A DNA stretch of 44,906 nucleotides. Source: Pleomorphomonas diazotrophica (GTDB lineage: Bacteria; Pseudomonadota; Alphaproteobacteria; Rhizobiales; Pleomorphomonadaceae). The notes beneath the pieces were generated by a model that saw only the letters and a list, made by a program, of their open reading frames with translations, did no database searches and was not told the origin of the DNA. This document shows positions 38,128-44,906 of this stretch, piece by piece. The DNA lies in the NCBI RefSeq assembly GCF_002844595.1, contig NZ_PJNW01000010.1, positions 1-44,906 of the forward strand. Direction: 5' to 3'. The first letter of the stretch is position 1. Each line of letters starts with the position of its first letter. A program made the translations under genes and the position numbers.

Positions 38128-38406
38128 GTGCAGGTTCTCGTTCGAGACAACAACATCGATCAGGCGCTTCGCGTCCTCAAGAAGAAGATGCAGCGCGAAG
38201 GCATTCTCCGCGAACTGAAGGCGCACAGCGCCTATGAGAAGCCGTCGGAGAAGCGCAAGCGCGAAGCCGCCGACGCCGTCCGGCGCGCCCGCAAGCTCGC
38301 CCGCAAGAAAGCCCAGCGCGAAGGCCTCCTGCCGATGCCGAAGGCCAAGGAACGTCCGGCTCGCCCGCGTCCGGCCGCCATGCCGGTGACCTCTTCCGAG
38401 GCCTGA
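38128..38406 (+). CDS. rpsU: 30S ribosomal protein S21
   Basis: 92 residues. The S21 core is clear: [65 protein letters not shown], followed by the Pro/Arg-rich C-terminal extension seen in alphaproteobacteria. S21 acts near the anti-Shine-Dalgarno region of 16S rRNA at initiation. It starts with GTG at 38128 after AAAGGATCGG. It stands alone, as usual for alphaproteobacterial rpsU; a second copy elsewhere in the genome is possible. Confidence 0.93.
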   Translation: MQVLVRDNNIDQALRVLKKKMQREGILRELKAHSAYEKPSEKRKREAADAVRRARKLARKKAQREGLLPMPKAKERPARPRPAAMPVTSSEA

Positions 38407-38412
38407 TCCGGA

Positions 38413-38431
38413 GCCGCCCTCGCTGGGCGGC
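38413..38431 (+). terminator. Hairpin after rpsU
   Basis: GCCGCCC (38413-38419), loop TCGCT, GGGCGGC (38425-38431): a perfect 7-bp stem directly after the rpsU stop codon. No T-run follows. Possible terminator or mRNA 3' stabiliser. Confidence 0.4.
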
Positions 38432-38476
38432 CCATCGCGGCAAGCTCGCCTCCCGCACCCTTCCGGGAATGAGGAC

Positions 38477-38998
38477 ATGAGCTTCAAGGCCATCGCGGCG
38501 ATCATGGGCATGGACGACGCCACCTGGGCACGCCATGCCAATCCCTGGAGCGGCTGGTCGCGCCTCACCATCCTGCCGCTCCTGGCGCTTGCCGCCTGGA
38601 GCCGGCTGTGGATCGGCTGGTGGGCGCTGGCGCCGCTCTCCGCCGTGCTCGTCTGGGCCTGGCTGAACCCGCGCCTGTTCCCGCCGCCCCACTCCACCGA
38701 CAACTGGATGTCGCGCGGCGTGCTCGGCGAGCGCGTCTGGCTCACCCGGCACGACGACCCGGCCCTCGCCCATCATCGGCCGGTCGTCAGGGCCTTGACC
38801 GCGCTCAGCACCCTCGGCGCGATCGCCCTTCTTGCCGGCCTCGCCCTCCTCGACCTCACGCTGACGCTCGCCGGCCTCGCCGTCGCCATGCTCGGCAAGC
38901 TTTGGCTCGTCGATCGCATGGTCTGGGTGCATCACGACACCGCTGGCGGCAACGTGCCGCCTGCAACCGGCAAGGCCGATGGCAACATAACTTCGTAG
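38477..38998 (+). CDS. DUF6653-like membrane protein
   Basis: 173 residues. The N-terminus IMGMDDATWARHANPWSGWSR is a characteristic motif, followed by four hydrophobic segments (~28-45, 48-66, 108-128, 130-148), with FPPPHSTDNWMSRGVLGERVW in the loop and a C-terminal WLVDRMVWVHHD. This agrees with a small DUF6653-type family of unknown function. The ATG at 38477 lies 70 bases after rpsU. The C-terminal tail runs to the family B repeats. Function unknown. Confidence 0.65.
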   Translation: MSFKAIAAIMGMDDATWARHANPWSGWSRLTILPLLALAAWSRLWIGWWALAPLSAVLVWAWLNPRLFPPPHSTDNWMSRGVLGERVWLTRHDDPALAHHRPVVRALTALSTLGAIALLAGLALLDLTLTLAGLAVAMLGKLWLVDRMVWVHHDTAGGNVPPATGKADGNITS

Positions 38999-39057
38999 AA
39001 TGCCGCAATTTCGCCAAACTCGCCGAAAGAAAACGCCATAAACCAGTGCCACCACTA

Positions 39058-39183
39058 AGCAACTCCAGCAAAAGTGGAAACCGGTTTTGCGTCCGGAGTT
39101 GCGTGGAAACAAAGAGACTGAGCAACTCCAGCAAAAGTGGGAACCGGTTTTGCGTCCGGAGTTGCGTGGAAACAAAGAGACTG
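39058..39183 (+). repeat. Tandem pair of 63-bp units, family B
   Basis: Units at 39058-39120 and 39121-39183 are identical except for one base (A/G in GTGGAAACC versus GTGGGAACC). Each can fold: GCAACTCC (39059-39066) pairs with GGAGTTGC (39095-39102), and inside it GCAAAA pairs with TTTTGC around an AAACCGGTTT core. Diverged single copies lie at 32378-32434 and 40012-40076. This is an intergenic repeat family, of a type I know from Hyphomicrobiales genomes. Confidence 0.85.
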
Positions 39184-39249
39184 AGCATGCGGGCGAACCT
39201 GAGTTCGCCAGATATGCTTTAGCCACTCGCGGTTTTCCGGGGAAATGAC

Positions 39250-40005
39250 ATGGTCGGCAGCGGTCGGTTGCGGTCTTCCGCCTCCACGGTGATCTTCTGG
39301 CAGTGGGCGCTGGGCATCGGCGTCGGCGCTGCCTGCGCCGGCGCGGTGTTCGTCATCGGCAGCCAGCACGCCGCCCCGCGTCTCGGCGTCATGACGCCCC
39401 GCCTCGCCGAGCTGTCGCGGCCGGTCGAAGCGACGGGCACCGCCACCATCGGCGGCACGCCGCTGACCACCGCCACGCTTGAGGTGCCGCTCACGCTCGA
39501 CGCGCCGCCGGCGGTGATGCTGCCGCCCGAGAAGCCGGCGCTGAAGGCGCCCAAGCCCGCCGTCGCGAAGGCCGCAACACCCACCACCAGAACCTTCCGG
39601 GCGCGCGAGACCGCGCCGGCCGAGGTCGCCCACTTCGACAGCTGCCTGCCCTCCTGCGAAACGCGCGACCCGCTGGTGGCCGGCCAGACGGTCGTGGCTC
39701 CGATGGTGGCGAACCCGACGGTGGTCGTCATGGATCAGCCGGTCTTCGTGCCGGCTCCCGAGGTCGGCGCCGCGGCGCCCCTGGACCCGGGCGTTCCGAT
39801 CGTCTCGGACATCCCGCCCGGCCCGGTCCCGCCGCTGCCGCTGCTCGAAGCGGTGGAGGAGCCCGTTCCGACGGCGCCACGCGGCCCCATCGGCTATGCC
39901 ATCAATGGCGGCAGGTCGCTGTTCGACAAGGTCGAGCACGTCTCCGGCGCCGTCGTCACCGGCACGAGGCGGGCGGTCGACACGGCGGTCGATCTCGTCT
40001 GGTGA
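39250..40005 (+). CDS. Hypothetical membrane-anchored Pro/Ala-rich protein
   Basis: 251 residues. One membrane segment (VIFWQWALGIGVGAACAGAVFVIG, ~14-37) is followed by a long Pro/Ala/Val-rich region (~60-215) with a Lys-Ala-Pro stretch and CLPSC near residue 132-136. The C-terminus YAINGGRSLFDKVEHVSGAVVTGTRRAVDTAVDLVW may form an amphipathic helix. I recognise no family. Codon use agrees with real coding (high GC3), and the frame is long, but function and localisation beyond one membrane anchor are unknown. It is flanked by family B repeats on both sides. Confidence 0.6.
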   Translation: MVGSGRLRSSASTVIFWQWALGIGVGAACAGAVFVIGSQHAAPRLGVMTPRLAELSRPVEATGTATIGGTPLTTATLEVPLTLDAPPAVMLPPEKPALKAPKPAVAKAATPTTRTFRARETAPAEVAHFDSCLPSCETRDPLVAGQTVVAPMVANPTVVVMDQPVFVPAPEVGAAAPLDPGVPIVSDIPPGPVPPLPLLEAVEEPVPTAPRGPIGYAINGGRSLFDKVEHVSGAVVTGTRRAVDTAVDLVW

Positions 40006-40011
40006 CGGCCG

Positions 40012-40076
40012 AGCAACTTCACGAAAAGTGGGAACCGGTCTTCCGTCCGAAATTGCGACAAAGCAAGAGATGGAGC
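40012..40076 (+). repeat. Dispersed repeat, family B, diverged copy
   Basis: GAGCAACTTCACGAAAAGTG, then GGAACCGGTCTTCCGTCCGA, then AATTGCGACAAAGCAAGAGA follow the same order as the 63-bp unit at 39058 (AGCAACTCC, AAAAGTGG, AACCGGT, CGTCCG, GTTGCG, ACAAAGAGA). Substitutions on both arms (ACTTC/GAAAT versus ACTCC/GGAGT) partly keep the pairing. Confidence 0.65.
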
Positions 40077-40112
40077 AGCTCCGGCAAACCGGCTTCCGTG
40101 TTTGCCGGAGCT
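40077..40112. terminator. Long hairpin at the end of the GGDEF-EAL gene
   Basis: AGCTCCGGCAAAC (40077-40089) and GTTTGCCGGAGCT (40100-40112) form a perfect 13-bp stem with a 10-base loop, three bases beyond the stop codon of the convergent PAS-GGDEF-EAL gene. No T-run is present on either strand. It is probably a bidirectional transcript end for the two convergent genes. Confidence 0.55.
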
Positions 40113-40115
40113 TAG

Positions 40116-42206
40116 CTACTCGGCCGACTCCTTCCAGCGTTCATCGGCGCTCGCCCCGCCCATCTGCTCGACGAGCATCGCCTCGAAGGCTTCGGCCGAC
40201 ACCGCCTGCGAGAACAGATAGCCCTGCGCGTAGTCGCAGCCGATGGACTTCAGCACGTTGCGCTGCCGCTCGGTTTCCACCCCCTCGGCCACCACCGTGA
40301 GGCCGAGGCGGTGGGCCATGACGATGATCGCCTCGCAGATGTCGAGGCCGGCGCCTTCGAGATTGGCGACGAAGGACCGGTCGATCTTCAGCGTGTCGAT
40401 GTCGAACTTCCTGAGATAGGCGAGCGAGGAGTAGCCGGTGCCGAAATCGTCGATGGCGATCTCGATGCCGGCATCGCGGAAGGCGATGAGGTTGGCGAGC
40501 ACCAAGGGCTCGGCGTTGAGCAGCAGGCCCTCGGTGATCTCGATGCAGATGGCCGAACCGTCGAGCCCCTGCCGCGACAGTTCCTGCACCCAGCCGATGC
40601 CGTCGAAGGCGGCGCTGCGGAACTGGGCCGGCGACTGGTTGACGGCGATCTGGAAGTCGGCCACCCCGAGGCGCCGGCAGCGCGCCACCTCGGCGATGGC
40701 CTGCCGCGCCACCCAGTCGTCCACCGGCACGATCAGCCCGGCCTCCTCGGCCAGCGGCACGAAGGTGCCGGGGCTGACGAGGCCGCGCGTCGGGTGGTTC
40801 CAGCGCAACAGCGCCTCCGCCTTGACGATCCGCCCGGTCTTGAGGTCGATCACCGGCTGGTAGTGGACGACGAACTGCTGCTCGGCCAGCGCCTGCCTGA
40901 GATCGGTGGCGAGGCGCATGCGGGTGTTGGCCGCCCTCTGCAGCACCGGCGTGAAGAAATGCAGGCAGTTGCGGCCGAAGCCCTTGGCGGCATAGAGCGC
41001 CTGGTCGGCGTTGCGGAACAGCTCCTCCAGCGACTGCGTGTCGCCGGGATAGAGCGAGATGCCGACGCTGGCGGTGATGAACACCAGTTCGTAGTCGATC
41101 TTCACCGGCGTCTCGAAGTGACCGAGCACCCCCCGCGCGATCGCCTCCACCTCGGAAGCGTCGGCGACGTCGGTGAGGATCAGCGCGAACTCGTCGCCGC
41201 CGATGCGGGCGATGGTGTCGCCCGGCCGCTCGCTTTCCCTGAGGCGCGCCGATATCTTGGCGAGCAGCCGATCGCCCGCCGAATGGCCGAGCGTGTCGTT
41301 GACCTCCTTGAAGCGGTCGAGGTCGATGAGCAGCAGCGCCATGGTCTTGCCGCTCTCGGCCGCCTGCCTCGCCCCCTGGGCCAGCCGGTCGCCGAACATA
41401 TGCCGGTTGGGCAGGCCGGTGACGGAATCATAGTTGGCCTGCCAGCGGATGATGTCCTCGGCCGACTTGCGGGCGGTGATGTCCGAGAACACCACGACGT
41501 AGTTCTTGACCTGCCCGAGGGCGTCCTTGACGACGGTGACGGTGGTTTCCCTGAGATAATGCTCGCCCGACTTGCGCTGGTCCCAGAGCTCGCCAGCCCA
41601 CACGCCCTCCGCCTCCACCACCCGGGCGATCTCGGCATAGAAGGCCTCGTCGTGCCGCTCGGACCGGAACATGCGGGGATTGCGGCCTTCCACCTCGGCG
41701 AAGGTCCAGCCGGTGAGCCGCGTGAAGGCCGGGTTGACGGCGATGATTCGCTGATTGGCGTCGATGACCATGATGGCCTCCGACGTCGTCTGGTAGACGG
41801 TGGCGGCGATGCGCTCCTGCTCCTGCGCCTTCTTCTGGTCGGTGATGTCCAGGACGTAGACCAGCCGGTAGGGCCGGCCGTTGCCCGAGGGGAACGACAC
41901 CGAGCTGGCCCAGACGACGCGGCGCTCGCCATCGCGCCGCACCACGTTCCACTCGCCGCTGAAAGGCGCGCCGGCATTGAGGAAATCCTGGTGGCGGATC
42001 ATCACCGCCGCCTGGCTCTCGCCGGGAAAGATCATCATGAAGTTGCGGCCGATCATCTCCTCGTCGGCATAGCCGTAGATCTCGGCATAGGCCGGATTGA
42101 CGGAGATGTAGTGGCCGTCATAGTCGATCACGGCGATGCCGACCGGCGCACGACTGAGAATCGCTCGCATCAGGCGGTCTGGGTCACGGTCCTCTGCTTG
42201 CCTCAT
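40116..42206 (-). CDS. PAS-PAS-GGDEF-EAL cyclic-di-GMP protein
   Basis: 696 residues. PAS 1 (~12-125) and PAS 2 with its PAC (~135-250) are followed by GGDEF (~255-420) and EAL (~435-680). The cyclase motif GGDEF is intact (336-340), with an inhibitory I-site RPGD (327-330) five residues before it. The phosphodiesterase motifs are also intact: EALLRW (464-469), EITEG, DDFGTGYSSL, KIDRSF and EGVE. So both synthesis and breakdown of c-di-GMP are possible, in the cytosol. No membrane segment or haem/FAD signature is clear in the PAS domains. ATG at 42206. No neighbour clarifies the pathway, although a chemotaxis receptor is divergent to it. Confidence 0.94.
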   Translation of the reverse strand: MRQAEDRDPDRLMRAILSRAPVGIAVIDYDGHYISVNPAYAEIYGYADEEMIGRNFMMIFPGESQAAVMIRHQDFLNAGAPFSGEWNVVRRDGERRVVWASSVSFPSGNGRPYRLVYVLDITDQKKAQEQERIAATVYQTTSEAIMVIDANQRIIAVNPAFTRLTGWTFAEVEGRNPRMFRSERHDEAFYAEIARVVEAEGVWAGELWDQRKSGEHYLRETTVTVVKDALGQVKNYVVVFSDITARKSAEDIIRWQANYDSVTGLPNRHMFGDRLAQGARQAAESGKTMALLLIDLDRFKEVNDTLGHSAGDRLLAKISARLRESERPGDTIARIGGDEFALILTDVADASEVEAIARGVLGHFETPVKIDYELVFITASVGISLYPGDTQSLEELFRNADQALYAAKGFGRNCLHFFTPVLQRAANTRMRLATDLRQALAEQQFVVHYQPVIDLKTGRIVKAEALLRWNHPTRGLVSPGTFVPLAEEAGLIVPVDDWVARQAIAEVARCRRLGVADFQIAVNQSPAQFRSAAFDGIGWVQELSRQGLDGSAICIEITEGLLLNAEPLVLANLIAFRDAGIEIAIDDFGTGYSSLAYLRKFDIDTLKIDRSFVANLEGAGLDICEAIIVMAHRLGLTVVAEGVETERQRNVLKSIGCDYAQGYLFSQAVSAEAFEAMLVEQMGGASADERWKESAE

Positions 42207-42749
42207 GTCAGACCGCCCCCGCGCCTGAAGGTGTTATTCGATTGTAGGCAGCCCCCATACGATCCGTGTACGCCTTTGATTTTCCTCTGAAAGGATTCCA
42301 AATTTTCTGATTCGACAAGTATTGCCAGTTTTTACCATGGCGGTAGCGCGGCGCATCTTCTTCAGTAAAAGTAGAATGGCCCATTCACCCGGTCAGGGCG
42401 CGCAGCGCCGCAACAAGCGTCGGTTCACCGCCAGAACGCCCGCAGCCGAATACATCGGAGAAACGGGACAAAACCGCGCATCGCGCGGGATTGGAGCGCC
42501 CGTGAAGGCAATTGTGCCAAGCCAATCAACGGCATCGGCGATGCCGAAACGCATGGGTGAGCCGGCGAGTTCATCTTGATGAACTTGGATTATTCCCGAA
42601 ATGACATTAGACCAATTGCGTAACATAGGTAAAACTCGCAGAAAATTTATCTCTCATCTTAGTCCCTTGTTAACGGCACTTTCCCAAAATTTGTCATCCA
42701 GACCGGGCTACCACCAAAAAGTGCAGCCTGAACTGTGGAGGGCGGTATT
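42207..42749. other. Gene-free stretch between the GGDEF-EAL and chemoreceptor genes
   Basis: The 540 bases carry the divergent promoters of both flanking genes. No coding region is supported. A perfect small hairpin, CCGCGC-atc-GCGCGG, lies at 42474-42488 and lacks a T-run. The right third is AT-rich and probably includes the chemoreceptor promoter; no sigma-28-like site was identified. Confidence 0.55.
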
Positions 42750-44444
42750 TTGTCTTACGCAAATTTGTCAATATTGGCAAAAGTTTCGGGGCTACTGGTA
42801 CTTCTCGGGATCGGCGCCTTGGCCGGCGGCGGCTATGCAGGCTATCAGATGGTCGCCATCGACGATGCCTACGGACAGCTTCTCACCGGGCGTTCGGCGG
42901 CCAGCCTCTACTTCTCCCGGTCCAACCGGGCGGTGTCCGACCTCGCCACCAGCCTCTACTGGAACGCCGCCGCGACCAGCGAGGAGGACAACCGCGCCGC
43001 CGCCACAGCCCGCACCGCCGCCCTCGACGACATCGAAAAGAACATGGGCCTTGCCATCGCGGCCGCGCCGGAGAAGAAGGCCGAGCTGGAGGGCATCATG
43101 TCCTCGGTCAAGGCGCTCATGACCGGCGCCTGCGGCGAGGTGGTCAAGCTGTCCCAATCGACGGATGACGCTGCCAACGCCAAGGCGCTCGGTCTGCTGA
43201 CCGCCGAATGCCACCCGGCCGTCGCCGCCGTGCAGAAGACGTCGGTCGCCATCAACACCACCCTCATCGGCGAGACCCAGGCGATCAGCGACGCCAACAC
43301 CGCGGCGTCCTGGCGGGCGGTGTGGATGACCCTCGGCTTCATCGTCCTGACGGTGGCAGCCGTCATCGCCCTCGCCATCTTCCTGCTGACCCGCGGCGTG
43401 ACGCGGCCGATCGGTCGCATCGTCGACGCCATGCACCTGATGCAGGGTGGCCGCTATGACATCGGCATCGACGGCCTCGGCCGCAAGGACGAGGTGGGCG
43501 AGATCGCCGGCGGGCTCGAATCCTTCCGCCTCAGCCTGATCGACGCCCAGGCCGCCCGCAAGGCGCAGGAGGCGGCCAAGGCCGCCGAGGACGCCGCCAT
43601 GCGCAAGCGGTCCGAGATGGCGGAACGCTTCGTCAGCCGCATGCAGGAACTGGCTTCCGGCTTTGGCTCTTCGTCGATGGAGGTGGCCGACGCCGCCCGC
43701 AGCCTGTCGGCCACCGCCGAGGAGACCGCCCGCCAGGCGCAGGCGGTGACCGGCGCAGCCGAGGAGGCGGCGACCAACGTGCAGACGGTGGCCGCCGGCA
43801 CCGAGGAGCTGTCTGCCTCGATCCAGGAAATTTCCAAGGAGATCAGCCACTCCTCCGTCATCGCCCGCGAGGCGGCCAAGGAGGCGGAGACCAGCTCGCA
43901 GAACGTCCAGACGCTGTCGCAGGCGGCCCAGGAGATCGGCGAGGTGGTGACGCTGATCAGCACCATCGCCGCCCAGACCAATCTCCTGGCGCTGAACGCC
44001 ACCATTGAAGCCGCCCGTGCCGGCGAAGCGGGCAAGGGCTTCGCGGTGGTCGCGGCCGAGGTGAAGCAACTCGCCGACCAGACCGCCAAGGCCACCAGCG
44101 AGATCGGCAGCAAGATCACCGAGATCCAGGCCGCCACCGGCCATACGGTGGAGGCCATCTCGCGCATCGTCAGGACGGTCGGCAACATCCAGGAATCGTC
44201 GGCAGCCATTGCCGGCGCGGTGGAGGAACAGGGCGCCGCCTCGGCCGAGATCGCCCGCAACACCCAGCGGGCGGCGACCGGCACCACCGACGTCACCTCC
44301 AACATCACCGGCGTCAGCACCGCCGCCGAACTGACGGGCGCCGCCTCGACGCAGCTGATGACGCTGTCCGAACGGCTGAACGAGCAGTCGGGCTCGCTGC
44401 AACAGGAAGTCGCCGACTTCGTGAAGAGCCTCAACGCCGCCTGA
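42750..44444 (+). CDS. Methyl-accepting chemotaxis protein
   Basis: 564 residues. TM1 is at ~8-30 ([23 protein letters not shown]), a four-helix-like periplasmic sensor domain with two Cys at ~30-185, TM2 at ~192-215 ([22 protein letters not shown]), HAMP at ~215-270 ([13 protein letters not shown]), and the cytosolic signalling coiled coil. The hairpin tip contains [40 protein letters not shown]. The C-terminus lacks the NWETF methyltransferase-docking peptide. I chose TTG at 42750, because GGAGGG at 42737-42742 has ideal spacing to it and [12 protein letters not shown] resembles other receptor N-termini; the in-frame GTG at 42735 overlaps that site. No che genes are adjacent. Confidence 0.94.
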   Translation: MSYANLSILAKVSGLLVLLGIGALAGGGYAGYQMVAIDDAYGQLLTGRSAASLYFSRSNRAVSDLATSLYWNAAATSEEDNRAAATARTAALDDIEKNMGLAIAAAPEKKAELEGIMSSVKALMTGACGEVVKLSQSTDDAANAKALGLLTAECHPAVAAVQKTSVAINTTLIGETQAISDANTAASWRAVWMTLGFIVLTVAAVIALAIFLLTRGVTRPIGRIVDAMHLMQGGRYDIGIDGLGRKDEVGEIAGGLESFRLSLIDAQAARKAQEAAKAAEDAAMRKRSEMAERFVSRMQELASGFGSSSMEVADAARSLSATAEETARQAQAVTGAAEEAATNVQTVAAGTEELSASIQEISKEISHSSVIAREAAKEAETSSQNVQTLSQAAQEIGEVVTLISTIAAQTNLLALNATIEAARAGEAGKGFAVVAAEVKQLADQTAKATSEIGSKITEIQAATGHTVEAISRIVRTVGNIQESSAAIAGAVEEQGAASAEIARNTQRAATGTTDVTSNITGVSTAAELTGAASTQLMTLSERLNEQSGSLQQEVADFVKSLNAA

Positions 44445-44500
44445 GACGAACAGGAGATCTAGCCGGACGGCCCCGCCACCCCAGCCGCCCGGTTATGAGG

Positions 44501-44686
44501 AACCCCGCCGCTAGTGGTTCGATTCCGACATTTGCCTCCGCTTGATACTAACCTCGGAGCAAATGTCGGAATCAAAAGAACCACTAGCAAGTTTTTGTTT
44601 CTAGTGGAGCTTTTGAATTTGACATTTGAGCTGGAGCCTTATGTCGAGCGGGACTCAAATGTCAAATTCGCTCCACTAGCGGGGTT
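44501..44686. repeat. Composite element of two adjacent long hairpins with terminal inverted repeats
   Basis: Outer arms AACCCCGC (44501-44508) and GCGGGGTT (44679-44686) enclose two long hairpins. Hairpin 1 (44511-44587): CTAGTGGTTC pairs with GAACCACTAG, and GATTCCGACATTTGC pairs with GCAAATGTCGGAATC, with an AAAA bulge on the right. Hairpin 2 (44601-44679): CTAGTGGAGC pairs with GCTCCACTAG, and GAATTTGACATTTGAG with its complement, with a TTTT bulge on the left. Reverse-complemented, hairpin 2 aligns with hairpin 1, and their arm differences are compensatory. They could also serve as terminators of the chemoreceptor gene, since both are followed by T-runs on the plus strand. Confidence 0.85.
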
Positions 44687-44906
44687 TTTCGTGGCTGGTG
44701 GACCAATGCCGCGTCGCTGAAGAGGACCCAGTTGCCGGCGTCCTCGCAACTACGGATGCCAGACCGGTGCCCGCTTTGGCTCTACGGCATGCACACATCT
44801 GCGCTGAGGGGACCTCAGGACAGCGGAGCGCGGCGGATCAGGCTGACACGGCTTTTTGAGCGTGATATGGGCCGCTCGTTTCATTCTGCCCGAGGTACAC
44901 CGTGCA
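44687..44906. repeat. Window-end non-coding stretch with a family A repeat (reverse)
   Basis: No coding region is supported. On the minus strand, from about 44905 to 44850, GTACCTCGGGCAGAATGAAA followed by GGCCCATATCACGCTC resembles the copy at 1-54. A further GGGGACCTCAGGACAGCGGA lies on the plus strand at about 44807-44826. The last bases may run into more of the repeat beyond the window. Confidence 0.45.

Noticed and set aside
39058-39183. CRISPR-like repeat
   Set aside because: Only two directly adjoining units without spacers, and no cas gene in the window.
40311-42290. Long open frame (659 codons) opposite the GGDEF-EAL gene
   Set aside because: Antisense of a well-supported protein; low-complexity charged composition; no initiation signal of note.
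44514-44720. 68-codon open frame at the right end
   Set aside because: It is a translation of the two palindromic hairpins and so not a gene.

Overview
The window looks like chromosome from a GC-rich alphaproteobacterium, most likely of the order Hyphomicrobiales. This is inferred from the strong GC bias at third codon positions, the alphaproteobacterial Usg protein, the gene style, and dispersed palindromic repeats of a kind I associate with that order. There is no rRNA, tRNA, CRISPR array, transposase, integrase or phage structural gene. The content is that of an accessory region rich in regulators: about a dozen transcription factors sit beside the small enzyme or transport units they probably control.

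Layout. 1-3528: usg, a VOC protein, an FtrA-type regulator divergent from a rhodanese, and a YkuD lipoprotein. 3625-6358: two antitoxin-like genes without toxins (HigA, HicB), then a TetR gene divergent from a glyceraldehyde-3-phosphate dehydrogenase; a shared motif lies on both sides of the tetR gene. 6663-10487: a TetR gene divergent from an EmrAB-type efflux pair, with a perfect operator in the pump promoter. 10527-14255: a MerR/carboxymuconolactone-decarboxylase unit with a textbook MerR promoter, an SRPBCC/squalene-cyclase-like pair, an AraC regulator and a DUF1801 protein. 14259-20780: an array of alpha/beta hydrolases and three successive NTF2/SnoaL-like proteins, each divergent from its own regulator (HxlR, HxlR, TetR). 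This is the most unusual gene arrangement here.

20783-29803: a peptidase-M15-like protein and a complete carbohydrate uptake and hydrolysis locus. The locus has a binding protein, two permeases, an ATPase and a family 3 glycosidase without a signal peptide, with a divergent LacI repressor. A 20-bp perfect palindrome overlaps the operon -10 element, and a half-site containing a rare TTA codon lies inside the start of lacI.

29806-31022: an XRE antitoxin-like gene, a truncated BrnA-like antitoxin and an intact Phd/VapC pair with its operator. 31023-34381: a repeat cluster, a methyltransferase, a tandem pair of YccF membrane proteins and a CatB-type acetyltransferase. 34382-37637: a possible small RNA ending in an intrinsic terminator, a PadR-HAAS-DUF2807 operon, a LysE exporter and a small conserved protein. 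38128-44444: ribosomal protein S21, two membrane proteins, a PAS-PAS-GGDEF-EAL protein with both active sites intact, and a methyl-accepting chemotaxis protein. The window closes with a composite element of two adjacent long hairpins. When compared in opposite orientation, their arms differ by compensatory changes.

Two dispersed repeat families recur: one at both window ends and near 31.1-31.4 kb, the other at 32.4, 39.1 and 40.0 kb.
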